Assembly (NCBI GenBank): GCA_016296285.1 | Contig: JAEDJP010000065.1 | Span: 1 to 7,207, forward strand | From: Bacilli bacterium | GTDB taxonomy: Bacteria > Bacillota_I > Bacilli_A > RFN20 > CAG-826 | Length of the DNA: 7,207 nucleotides | Reading direction: 5' to 3' | In this document: positions 1 to 5,120 of the stretch, in pieces | Position numbering within the stretch: the stretch's first letter is position 1 | Layout of the letters: each line of letters opens with the position of its first letter | Position numbers and translations under genes: made by a program | Notes under the pieces: generated by a model | Told to the model about the DNA's origin: nothing | The model's database searches: none | What the model saw: only the letters and a program-made list of their open reading frames with translations

Positions 1-887
1 GCGCCGGTGAGGAGCGCGATGTCCTCGAGGGCGGCCTTCTGGGCATCGCCGAATTCCGGGGCCTTCACCGCGACGACGTTCAAGGTGCCGCGGAGCTTGT
101 TGAGGGCGAGGGTCGAGGTGACGTCGCTATCGAAATCATCCGCGATGAGCAGCAAGGCGCTGCGGGATTCGACGACGTGGTTGAGGATTGGGAGGATCGC
201 GTTGATGTCCGAGACCTTCTGGTCGGTCACGAGGACCAAGGCGCCGTCGAGCTCGGCGATCATCTTCTCGCGGTCGGTCGCCATGAGGGGCGAGACGAAG
301 CCCTTGTCGAATTCGAGGCCTTCGGTGACGGCGAGCTCGTCATCCACGGATTTCGAATCCGCGACGGTGATGACGCCGTCCTTGCCGACTTTATCCATCG
401 CCTGGGCGATGAGCTTGCCGATTTCGGGATCGCCGCTTGAGATCGTCGCGACGGATTCGATGTCGGCGTTCGTGTCGATCGGGCGGGAGGCGATGCGGAG
501 TTCCTCGGCGACCGCCTTGCCGGCTTTTTCCATGCCGGCGCGGACGAACACGGGGTTCGCGCCTTTCTCGACGGCCGCGATGCCGTTGTGGATCATGGCC
601 TGGGCGAGCAAGGTCGCGGTGGTAGTGCCGTCGCCTGCCACGTCATTGGTCTTGTTCGCGACTTCGTAGACGAGCTTGGCGCCCATGTTCTGGAAGTTGT
701 TCTTGAGTTCGATCTCGCGGGCGATCGTGACGCCGTCGTTGGTGATCGTCGGGGAGCCATAGCCCTTGTCGAGGGCGACGTTGCGGCCTTTGGGGCCCAA
801 GGTGAGCTTGACGGTGTTGGCGAGGATGTCGACGCCTTCGATCATCTCGTCGCGGGCGGATTTGCCCCATTTGATTTCTTTTGCCAT
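1..887 (-). CDS. groEL: Chaperonin GroEL (Hsp60), 3' end beyond window
   Basis: ATP-driven cytosolic chaperonin that forms the folding chamber capped by GroES. The first 295 codons are in the window and the frame is open to the edge. The start is the ATG at 885-887, with GGAGG at 897-901 nine bases upstream, giving MAKEIKWGKSARDEM. Seen in order: the nucleotide-loop motif TLGPKGRN (residues about 29-36), TITNDGV, NMGAKLV, and the family signature AGDGTTTAT (84-92), in which D86 matches the conserved nucleotide/Mg-binding Asp87 of the E. coli protein. VGKDGVITV leads into the apical domain, which ends near VKAPEFGD and IALLTG. The second ATPase Asp (Asp398 in E. coli) lies outside the window. 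The hinge-side motif usually read as GFGDRR is EFGDAQ here. It follows groES by 18 bases and shares its promoter and CIRCE control. Identity is very secure. Confidence 0.97.
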   Translation of the reverse strand, partial: MAKEIKWGKSARDEMIEGVDILANTVKLTLGPKGRNVALDKGYGSPTITNDGVTIAREIELKNNFQNMGAKLVYEVANKTNDVAGDGTTTATLLAQAMIHNGIAAVEKGANPVFVRAGMEKAGKAVAEELRIASRPIDTNADIESVATISSGDPEIGKLIAQAMDKVGKDGVITVADSKSVDDELAVTEGLEFDKGFVSPLMATDREKMIAELDGALVLVTDQKVSDINAILPILNHVVESRSALLLIADDFDSDVTSTLALNKLRGTLNVVAVKAPEFGDAQKAALEDIALLTG

Positions 888-896
888 GTTGGAATT

Positions 897-901
897 CCTC
901 C
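897..901 (-). promoter_or_regulatory. groEL ribosome binding site
   Basis: On the minus strand GGAGG sits 9 bases before the ATG of groEL, within the 18-base groES-groEL gap. It fixes the groEL start. Confidence 0.85.
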
Positions 902-905
902 GAAG

Positions 906-1187
906 TTAGTCTTTGAGAATCGCGAGGATGTCTTCTTCCTTGAGAAGCAGGTACTTGTGCCCGTCTTCCTCGTATTCGGTGCCCGCGTATTCGCGGTAGA
1001 TCACGCGGTCGCCTTCCTTGACCGTGAAGGGGATGAGGACGCCGCCTTCGTCGCGCTTGCCTTCGCCGAGGGCGATGACGGTCGCGACGTTGCCGGCTTT
1101 CTTCTCGGTCGCCAGGACGATGGCGCCGACTTTCTTTTCCTGCGGGAGCTTCTCGAGCAGGACGTAATCGTGAATGGGTTGAATCAT
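906..1187 (-). CDS. groES: Co-chaperonin GroES (Hsp10)
   Basis: Forms the heptameric lid of the GroEL chamber in the cytosol. The 93-residue product has the normal family length (94-97). Seen: the N-terminal strand IQPIHDYVLLEK, then the mobile loop around residues 16-27, which contains the IVL tripeptide (23-25) that docks on GroEL. Next comes the roof-loop region GEGKRDEGG, the conserved stretch VKEGDRVIYREYAGTE, and the C-terminal strand YLLLKEEDILAIL. The mobile loop reads KVGAIVLA where many bacteria have AGGIVLP, so one loop glycine is alanine. The ATG at 1185-1187 is preceded by AGGAGG at 1201-1206 with a longish 13-base spacer. It is the first gene of the groES-groEL operon, behind a sigma-A-like promoter overlapped by a CIRCE element. 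Confidence 0.97.
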   Translation of the reverse strand: MIQPIHDYVLLEKLPQEKKVGAIVLATEKKAGNVATVIALGEGKRDEGGVLIPFTVKEGDRVIYREYAGTEYEEDGHKYLLLKEEDILAILKD

Positions 1188-1200
1188 AGGGATTTCGTTC

Positions 1201-1206
1201 CCTCCT
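1201..1206 (-). promoter_or_regulatory. groES ribosome binding site
   Basis: AGGAGG on the minus strand, 13 bases before the groES ATG. The spacing is longer than the usual 5-9. No closer in-frame start exists, and the GroES N-terminus aligns from this ATG, so the start stands. Confidence 0.7.
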
Positions 1207-1224
1207 TTCTCACTTGCAAGAAAG

Positions 1225-1252
1225 AGTTTAGCCTCTTTTTTAGCAGTGTCAA
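1225..1252 (-). promoter_or_regulatory. Sigma-A type promoter of groES-groEL
   Basis: A perfect -35 TTGACA lies at 1247-1252 and a -10 TAAACT (4 of 6 to TATAAT) at 1225-1230, with a 16-base spacer. Transcription should start near 1218, giving a leader of about 30 bases that carries the groES Shine-Dalgarno. The -35 overlaps the CIRCE operator. Confidence 0.75.
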
Positions 1253-1266
1253 TAGATGAGTGCTAA
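1240..1266 (-). promoter_or_regulatory. CIRCE operator (HrcA binding site)
   Basis: The controlling inverted repeat of chaperone expression has consensus TTAGCACTC-N9-GAGTGCTAA. On the minus strand the upstream arm TTAGCACTC (1258-1266) is perfect and the spacer is exactly 9 bases. The downstream arm is CACTGCTAA (1240-1248), 7 of 9 to consensus. The family knowledge is that the repressor HrcA binds here and is inactivated under heat stress. hrcA itself is not in the window. The weaker arm shares bases with the promoter -35, so bound HrcA would block RNA polymerase directly. Confidence 0.92.
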
Positions 1267-1287
1267 TTTTTGTCCATTTCGGGTGGC

Positions 1288-1296
1288 GAGTGCTAA
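1288..1296 (-). promoter_or_regulatory. Extra CIRCE half-site upstream of the groE promoter
   Basis: A second perfect TTAGCACTC lies 30 bases (about three helical turns) upstream of the equivalent arm of the main CIRCE, in the same orientation. The 9-mer at the right distance for a partner arm (1270-1278) matches the consensus at only 4 of 9 positions, so this is a half-site or a decayed second operator. A chance match of nine bases so close to a CIRCE is unlikely, but function is inferred. Confidence 0.5.
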
Positions 1297-1316
1297 AACG
1301 GGTTTGAAAAGCCATG

Positions 1317-1342
1317 AAAAAATCCCCGCCGAAGCGGGGATT
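1317..1342 (-). terminator. Intrinsic terminator after fucO
   Basis: On the minus strand a 9-base stem AATCCCCGC / GCGGGGATT closes a TTCG tetraloop (the very stable C(UUCG)G type) and runs into a T6 tract. It starts 14 bases after the fucO stop and insulates fucO from the groE promoter. Confidence 0.92.
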
Positions 1343-1356
1343 GAATGGGCCTTTTC

Positions 1357-2505
1357 TTACATCAAGGAGCGGTAAAGCGCGATGACGTCTTCCTTGGTCG
1401 GTTCCTTGGGGTTGCCGGGGCGGCAGGCGTCCGCCATGGCGCTGTCGGCGAGGAAGGAGAGGTCTTCTTCCTTGACGATGTCCTTGAGGGAGGTCGGGAT
1501 GCCGACGTCGACGGAGAGGGTGCGGACCGCGTCGATCGCGGCCTTGCGGTATTCTTCCTGGGTCATGGCATCGACGCCTTCGACGCCCATCGCGCGGGCG
1601 ATTTCGCGGTACTTCTCGCCGGTGGCTTCGGCGTTGTAGGCCATGACGGTCGGGAGAAGGATCGCGTTGGCGACGCCGTGCGGGGTGTCATAGACGGCAC
1701 CGAGGGGGTGGGCCATCGAGTGGACGAGGCCGAGGCCGACGTTGGAGAAGCCCATGCCGGCGACGTACTGGCCAAGGGCCATGCCTTCGCGTCCCTCGGG
1801 GGTGTTGTTCACCGCCCCGCGGAGGGATTTGGAGATGAGGCGGATGGCCTCGAGGTGGAACATGTCGGAGAGGGCCCAGGCGCCTTTGGTGATGTAGCCT
1901 TCGATCGCGTGGGTGAGCGCGTCCATGCCGGTCGCGGCGGTGAGGCCCTTCGGCATCGAGGACATCATGTCCGGGTCGATGATGGCGACGACCGGGATGT
2001 CGTGGGGGTCGACGCAGACGAACTTGCGGTTCTTCTCGACGTCGGTGATGACGTAGTTGATCGTGACTTCCGCGGCGGTGCCGGCGGTCGTCGGGATGGC
2101 GATGGTCGGGACGCAGGGGTGCTTGGTCGGGGCGACGCCCTCAAGGGAGCGCACGTCCGCGAATTCCGGGTTCGCGATGATGATGCCGATGGCTTTCGCG
2201 GTGTCCATGCTGGAGCCGCCGCCGATCGCGATGATGGAATCGGCGCCGCTCTTCTTGAAGGCCTCGACGCCGTCGAGGACGTTCTGGATCGTCGGGTTCG
2301 GCTTGATCTCGGAATAGATTTCGTAGGGGAAGGAAGCCTCGTCGAGGAGCGAGGTGACCTTGGTGGTGACGCCGAAGCGGATGAGGTCGGGGTCGGAGCA
2401 GACGAACGCTTTCTTGAAGCCGCGGGCCTTGGCCTCGGTCACGACGTTCGCGATCGCGCCTTTCCCATGGTAGGAAGTCTCGTTGAGAATGAATCGATTG
2501 GGCAT
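1357..2505 (-). CDS. fucO: Lactaldehyde reductase (iron-dependent alcohol dehydrogenase, FucO type)
   Basis: NAD(H)-linked cytosolic oxidoreductase that reduces L-lactaldehyde to 1,2-propanediol in anaerobic fucose or rhamnose breakdown. The 382 residues match E. coli FucO in length and align throughout from memory, with long shared blocks such as NPEFADVRSLEG, IPTTAGTAAEVTINYVITD, KFVCVDPHDIP and ALGQYVAGMGFSNVGLGLVH. Seen: the dinucleotide-site GGGS (95-98); D38, at the position that favours NAD over NADP; and the metal ligands D195, H199, H262 and H276. The ATG at 2503-2505 follows AAAGGAGG with a 7-base spacer. It is a single-gene unit with its own promoter region and terminator, and no fucose or rhamnose pathway genes are visible. 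A general propanediol or alcohol dehydrogenase role is the main alternative, but the closeness to FucO favours lactaldehyde reductase. Confidence 0.92.
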   Translation of the reverse strand: MPNRFILNETSYHGKGAIANVVTEAKARGFKKAFVCSDPDLIRFGVTTKVTSLLDEASFPYEIYSEIKPNPTIQNVLDGVEAFKKSGADSIIAIGGGSSMDTAKAIGIIIANPEFADVRSLEGVAPTKHPCVPTIAIPTTAGTAAEVTINYVITDVEKNRKFVCVDPHDIPVVAIIDPDMMSSMPKGLTAATGMDALTHAIEGYITKGAWALSDMFHLEAIRLISKSLRGAVNNTPEGREGMALGQYVAGMGFSNVGLGLVHSMAHPLGAVYDTPHGVANAILLPTVMAYNAEATGEKYREIARAMGVEGVDAMTQEEYRKAAIDAVRTLSVDVGIPTSLKDIVKEEDLSFLADSAMADACRPGNPKEPTKEDVIALYRSLM

Positions 2506-2512
2506 GTTTAAG

Positions 2513-2520
2513 CCTCCTTT
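2513..2520 (-). promoter_or_regulatory. fucO ribosome binding site
   Basis: AAAGGAGG on the minus strand, 7 bases before the fucO ATG. It is a near-ideal Shine-Dalgarno and confirms the start. Confidence 0.9.
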
Positions 2521-2528
2521 TCGGGATA

Positions 2529-2557
2529 AGTATAAAACTGCGAATCCCGATTCGTTA
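2529..2557 (-). promoter_or_regulatory. Probable fucO promoter with palindromic spacer
   Basis: A -10 TATACT lies at 2529-2534. At 17 bases upstream the -35 position (2552-2557) has no good TTGACA match, so the promoter may need an activator. A 14-base palindrome CGAATC-CC-GATTCG (2541-2554) fills the spacer and is a plausible operator. Transcription would start near 2522, leaving a short leader that begins almost at the Shine-Dalgarno. Confidence 0.5.
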
Positions 2558-2565
2558 GAAAATTA

Positions 2566-2585
2566 AATCGGTGAATCGGTAAATC
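2566..2585. repeat. Short tandem repeat, period 8, upstream of fucO promoter
   Basis: On the plus strand AATCGGTG and AATCGGTA are followed by AATC, giving two and a half copies of an 8-base unit just upstream of the presumed -35. The AATC core recurs inside the spacer palindrome (2541-2554). This could be a cluster of sites for one regulator; function is not established. Confidence 0.45.
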
Positions 2586-2671
2586 ATTCCCGTTGTTCGA
2601 ATGAGCAAGAAACCTTCGATGGCACGCCACTTTTCGAAATCTTGCAAAACGCTCGATTTTTCGGAATTCCA

Positions 2672-2693
2672 CGATTTTGAACGGTTGAAATCG
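2672..2693. promoter_or_regulatory. Imperfect 22-base palindrome with central CG upstream of fucO
   Basis: The arms CGATTT (2672-2677) and AAATCG (2688-2693) enclose an imperfect centre with CG at the dyad (2682-2683); 8 of 11 position pairs match. Even-length palindromes centred on CG are typical of LacI-family operators, and the adjacent gene encodes such a regulator. It lies about 150 bases upstream of the fucO -10, between the lacI-type terminator and the fucO promoter. This is a weak candidate. Confidence 0.3.
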
Positions 2694-2716
2694 CCCGGAT
2701 TTTTCGTTTGGAACGC

Positions 2717-2746
2717 AAAAAAAGACCCCCGGGGCTTCCGGGGGTC
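2717..2746 (-). terminator. Intrinsic terminator after the LacI-family gene
   Basis: On the minus strand GACCCCCGG / CCGGGGGTC forms a 9-base stem with a 5-base loop, followed by T7. It begins 11 bases after the regulator stop codon, so read-through into fucO should be low and fucO needs its own promoter. Confidence 0.93.
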
Positions 2747-2757
2747 GAAGGGTTGCC

Positions 2758-3771
2758 TTAGCCGCGCTTCTTCGTCGATTGGCCTTGGACGAAGGTCGCG
2801 TCGAAGTGGGCGGAGCGGTCGATCAAGTCGCGGTTCATGAGGTCCGTGAGCATGTACATCGCGCGCTTGCCGACCTCGTGCATATCGACGTGGAGGGTCG
2901 AGAGGGTCGGGCGGACGATGTAGGCGTATTTCGTCCCGACGAGGGAGAGGATCTCGATGTCGTCCGGGATGGAAAGGCCGGAGTCGGTCGCGGCGTTCAT
3001 GATGGCGCAGGCGAGGGAATCGCGATACCCGATGAAATACCCTTTGCGGTTCTCGGGCTTGGAGAAATAATCGCGGAAATCGTTGTAGGTCCTCGTGTAG
3101 GAGTCGTCGCTGTTGATGACGTTATAGGGTTTCCCGAGCTCCTTGTGGGTCTCGATGAACACCTTCTCGCAACGGGAGAGCAAGCGCCCGGCGTTATGGA
3201 CGTGGAGGAAGGTCATCGGGATTTCCCCGCCGTGGACGTAATAGTCGACGATGAGGCGCTTGAGGGCGCTGCTATAGGAGAAATGGATGTCGCCGATCTT
3301 CTCCCCGCGGACCTTGTTGTCGATGACGACGGTCGGGACGTTGTAGGACGAGATCTTCTCGATGTCCTCGGGCATCAGCTGGTCATCGAAGACGATGGCC
3401 CCGTCGACGTGCGTGGAGATGACGCGTTCCATCATCATCATGGCTTCCGTGCGGCTATGGGAGGTCGCGAAGAGGGTGAGGACGTAGTTGCGATCCCTCG
3501 CCGTCTCGGTGATGCCGGAAAGCAAGTTCGAGATGTAGACGTAGTTGGCGCTCGGGATGATGACCCCGATGTTGGTGGTGCGGTTGGTGGCAAGGGCCTG
3601 GGCAAGGCCGGAAGGTTTGTAGCCGAGCTGTTGGATCGTGCGCTCGACCTTCGCGCGGGTTTCCGGGGTGACGGAATCCTGCTTGTTGATGACGCGGCTG
3701 ACGGTCGCGAGGGAAACGCCTGCCGCTTTCGCCACTTGGTAAATCGTGACGCGGTCTTTCATGTTATCCAT
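2758..3771 (-). CDS. LacI/GalR-family transcriptional regulator
   Basis: DNA-binding regulator, probably dimeric, 337 residues. The N-terminal helix-turn-helix spans about residues 8-30 (TIYQVAKAAGVSLATVSRVI, recognition helix ATVSRV), and the hinge helix SGLAQALA (54-61) carries the leucine (L60) that wedges into the central step of family operators. The periplasmic-binding-protein-like domain follows, with IGVIIPSANYVYISNLLSGI, HVDGAIVFDD and VRPTLSTLHVDMHEVGKRAM. The start is ATG 3769-3771, because GGAGG (3780-3784) is 8 bases upstream; the in-frame TTG at 3777 would have only 2 bases. Two usual features are missing: the GFDD/GFDN ligand-contact motif reads VGTKY (278-282), and the usual LGHRRIAF segment reads VHGGEIPMTF. 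It may therefore sense an atypical ligand or protein partner, as CcpA does. The target is unknown; autoregulation and control of fucO are inferences. Confidence 0.88.
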   Translation of the reverse strand: MDNMKDRVTIYQVAKAAGVSLATVSRVINKQDSVTPETRAKVERTIQQLGYKPSGLAQALATNRTTNIGVIIPSANYVYISNLLSGITETARDRNYVLTLFATSHSRTEAMMMMERVISTHVDGAIVFDDQLMPEDIEKISSYNVPTVVIDNKVRGEKIGDIHFSYSSALKRLIVDYYVHGGEIPMTFLHVHNAGRLLSRCEKVFIETHKELGKPYNVINSDDSYTRTYNDFRDYFSKPENRKGYFIGYRDSLACAIMNAATDSGLSIPDDIEILSLVGTKYAYIVRPTLSTLHVDMHEVGKRAMYMLTDLMNRDLIDRSAHFDATFVQGQSTKKRG

Positions 3772-3779
3772 GGGCAATA

Positions 3780-3784
3780 CCTCC
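3780..3784 (-). promoter_or_regulatory. Ribosome binding site that sets the LacI-family start
   Basis: GGAGG on the minus strand, 8 bases before ATG 3769-3771 and only 2 bases before the in-frame TTG at 3775-3777. This decides for the ATG and a 337-residue product. Confidence 0.85.
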
Positions 3785-3794
3785 GTACGCCCTC

Positions 3795-3823
3795 ATTATA
3801 TACCCATACGCGCGCGTTGATGA
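3795..3823 (-). promoter_or_regulatory. Promoter of the LacI-family gene
   Basis: A perfect -10 TATAAT sits at 3795-3800. The -35 region is weak; TTCATC at 18-base spacing matches 3 of 6. The spacer contains a 10-base perfect palindrome ACGCGCGCGT (3808-3817), which could serve as an operator. The expected transcript start near 3788 gives a leader of about 17 bases. Confidence 0.6.
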
Positions 3824-3829
3824 AAAAAG

Positions 3830-3847
3830 AATGTAAAGATTTACATT
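3830..3847. promoter_or_regulatory. Perfect palindrome AATGTAAA-GA-TTTACATT, cre-like operator candidate
   Basis: An 18-base inverted repeat (8-base arms, 2-base centre) lies just upstream of the -35 position of the LacI-family gene. A-rich and T-rich runs continue the symmetry outside after two mismatched pairs. The inner 14 bases have the same arms as the classic cre/LacI-family operator TGTAAACGTTTACA, with GA replacing the central CG. It is a likely site for autoregulation or for a CcpA-type protein. Confidence 0.55.
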
Positions 3848-3869
3848 TCTTTTCGGAAAATGGCGAAAC

Positions 3870-3898
3870 AAAAGAAAAGGCGGGGTGACTCCCGCCTT
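3870..3898 (-). terminator. Intrinsic terminator of the pepV-trmB-ytpR operon
   Basis: On the minus strand AAGGCGGG / CCCGCCTT forms an 8-base stem with a 6-base loop, followed by TTTTCTTTTG. It begins 14 bases after the ytpR stop and ends the upstream operon before the LacI-family promoter. Confidence 0.88.
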
Positions 3899-3912
3899 GA
3901 CTTTTGCATGGG

Positions 3913-4494
3913 TCAAGCGAAGAAATCCGTCCCGATTTCCTTGGTCGGGCGATAAGCGGCCTTGCTTTCCTCCCCGAGCCCGAGGTCCGCTTCGGAGCAA
4001 ATCTCGACGTCCTGGGGGATGTTGCGGATGACCGAGGCCTCGAAGAAGGTGCCGTTGCCTCGGGCGTGCCCGCTTTCGAGGGCGACGACGCGATCCCCGG
4101 CCTCGAGGCGATAACGGGTGGAGGTCACGGCTTCCTTGTTCCCGTCGCTTAGGGTCAAGATCGACTTCTTCTCGTCCAGGGGGTGTTCCTCGACCTTCTT
4201 GACCTCGTAGACGCGGTAACCGGAAGTTGCCAAGGATAACGGGGCCAAGCCGGCATCTTGGAGCAACGAATTCAAGGTTTCAAGCAACGCGGCATCCGGC
4301 AAGGGGATGAGGCCGCTACCAGAAAGAACGAAATGCTTGGAGGCGTGGAAGACGTTGATCCCGACGATCTGGCCCGAGGCGTAAAGGGCGACGACATCGC
4401 CATGCTCGGCGACGCTTTCGACGGGGGCGGGGGAAGGATAGGCGACGTAGAGGACATCGCCTCCGGTCGACGGGGAATAGAATAAGGCTGGCAT
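3913..4494 (-). CDS. ytpR: YtpR-like tRNA-binding-domain protein (DUF4479 plus degenerate OB fold)
   Basis: Cytosolic protein of unknown exact role, related to the stand-alone tRNA-binding (PheT/EMAP-II-like) domain proteins of Bacilli. It has 193 residues (B. subtilis YtpR is about 201). The N-terminal part (1-60) matches the DUF4479 region, including VALYASGQIVGINVFHAS. From about residue 92 an OB-fold segment aligns: HP at 104-105, the strand SILTLSDG, AGDRVVALESG, and ICSEADLGL at 165-173 matching the ICSxxELGL end block. Two signature spots have diverged: the CGAPN loop is replaced by VTSTR, and the LRGVxSxGM motif reads IRNIPQDVE (156-164). RNA binding may be weakened. The start ATG 4492-4494 has AAAGGAG 5 bases upstream and lies 2 bases after the trmB stop, so the two genes are translationally coupled. 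The upstream in-frame extension has no support. Confidence 0.8.
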   Translation of the reverse strand: MPALFYSPSTGGDVLYVAYPSPAPVESVAEHGDVVALYASGQIVGINVFHASKHFVLSGSGLIPLPDAALLETLNSLLQDAGLAPLSLATSGYRVYEVKKVEEHPLDEKKSILTLSDGNKEAVTSTRYRLEAGDRVVALESGHARGNGTFFEASVIRNIPQDVEICSEADLGLGEESKAAYRPTKEIGTDFFA

Positions 4495-4496
4495 GT

Positions 4497-5120
4497 TCAC
4501 TCCTTTCTGAGGATGATGCGGTGGATTTTCTGCCCTTTGGCGCGGAAATTGCGCTCGTACTCGCTTTGGCAATCAAGCGCGGCATCGAACGCGTAATCCG
4601 GCTCGTTGACGGTCATGGTCACGCCTTGGATTCCCTCGATTTGCTCGAGGGTGAAGGGATAGAGGATGTCGTTGTCCGTCTTGATGCGGAGCTCCCCGCC
4701 ATGGCGCAGCAAGGCGAGGATTCGCTCGAGGCGCGGGCGGAAGGTCAAACGCCTCTTCTCGTGGCGCTTCTTGGGCCAGGGGTCGCTGAAATTGAGGAAG
4801 ATGACGTCGAAAGAGAGTTTCGAAAGCCCTTCGTAAAGGTCGTCGAAATCCTCGGCGCAGAGGCGGATGTTGGTCCTGCCCGCCTCCTCGACTTTCTTCG
4901 CGGCCATCCCCATGATGGAGACGTCCCGTTCGAGGCCGAGGTAATGGCCCTCGGGGAACAAGGCGCTGTAGCCGAGGATGAAGTCGCCTTTCCCGATGCC
5001 GATTTCGAGGCAAAGGGGTTGATGATCGTAGAAGGGGTCCGCGGGGTCGATCCTCGGGACGCAGAATTCGCCATGGGCCTCCAAGAAAGGCTTGGCCCAA
5101 GCCTTGTAACGGCCCCTCAC
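4497..5120 (-). CDS. trmB: tRNA (guanine-N7-)-methyltransferase TrmB
   Basis: SAM-dependent cytosolic enzyme that makes m7G46 in the variable loop of tRNAs. The 207 residues fit the family (B. subtilis about 213). Seen: RGRYKAWAKPFLE at the N-terminus; the SAM-binding loop EIGIGKGDF (39-47); the acidic ribose-contact region YLGLER (60-65); the family hallmark NFSDPWPKKRHEKRR (110-124); the substrate-site KTDN (147-150); and the C-terminal SEYERNF (186-192) with SxYExxF spacing. The start is GTG 5118-5120: the family N-terminus begins here, and the codon overlaps the pepV stop as GTGA, a typical translational-coupling junction. Upstream in-frame codons run inside pepV and do not resemble the family. 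It is followed after 2 bases by ytpR. Confidence 0.95.
   Translation of the reverse strand: MRGRYKAWAKPFLEAHGEFCVPRIDPADPFYDHQPLCLEIGIGKGDFILGYSALFPEGHYLGLERDVSIMGMAAKKVEEAGRTNIRLCAEDFDDLYEGLSKLSFDVIFLNFSDPWPKKRHEKRRLTFRPRLERILALLRHGGELRIKTDNDILYPFTLEQIEGIQGVTMTVNEPDYAFDAALDCQSEYERNFRAKGQKIHRIILRKE

Noticed and set aside
7..669. Serine/alanine-rich open frame of 220 codons on the plus strand opposite groEL
   Set aside because: groEL is certain on the minus strand; the plus-strand product is low complexity.
1345..2511. Open frame of 388 codons on the plus strand opposite fucO
   Set aside because: Composition is dominated by G, D, V, A and R in low-complexity patterns, it mirrors a clearly identified gene, and it has no family resemblance. 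It is an antisense artefact of high GC3.
2506..2757. A riboswitch or small RNA in the 252-base gap before fucO
   Set aside because: The presumed fucO transcript starts near 2522, leaving no room for a leader structure, and I recognise no conserved aptamer elements; only short repeats and palindromes are visible.
2601..2840. Possible 79-codon plus-strand gene in the lacI-fucO gap
   Set aside because: It reads through the minus-strand terminator stem and into the antisense of the regulator, with no Shine-Dalgarno and no recognisable motif.
3808..3817. Z-DNA or a recombination site at ACGCGCGCGT
   Set aside because: The alternating run is only 10 bases long and is better explained as a small palindrome in the promoter spacer.
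2779..3888. Open frame of 369 codons on the plus strand opposite the LacI-family gene
   Set aside because: Same artefact. It also runs through the regulator's promoter and into the operon terminator on the other side.
4495..4572. N-terminal extension of YtpR to 219 residues
   Set aside because: The added residues are the shifted frame of the trmB 3' end; a good Shine-Dalgarno places the start at 4494.
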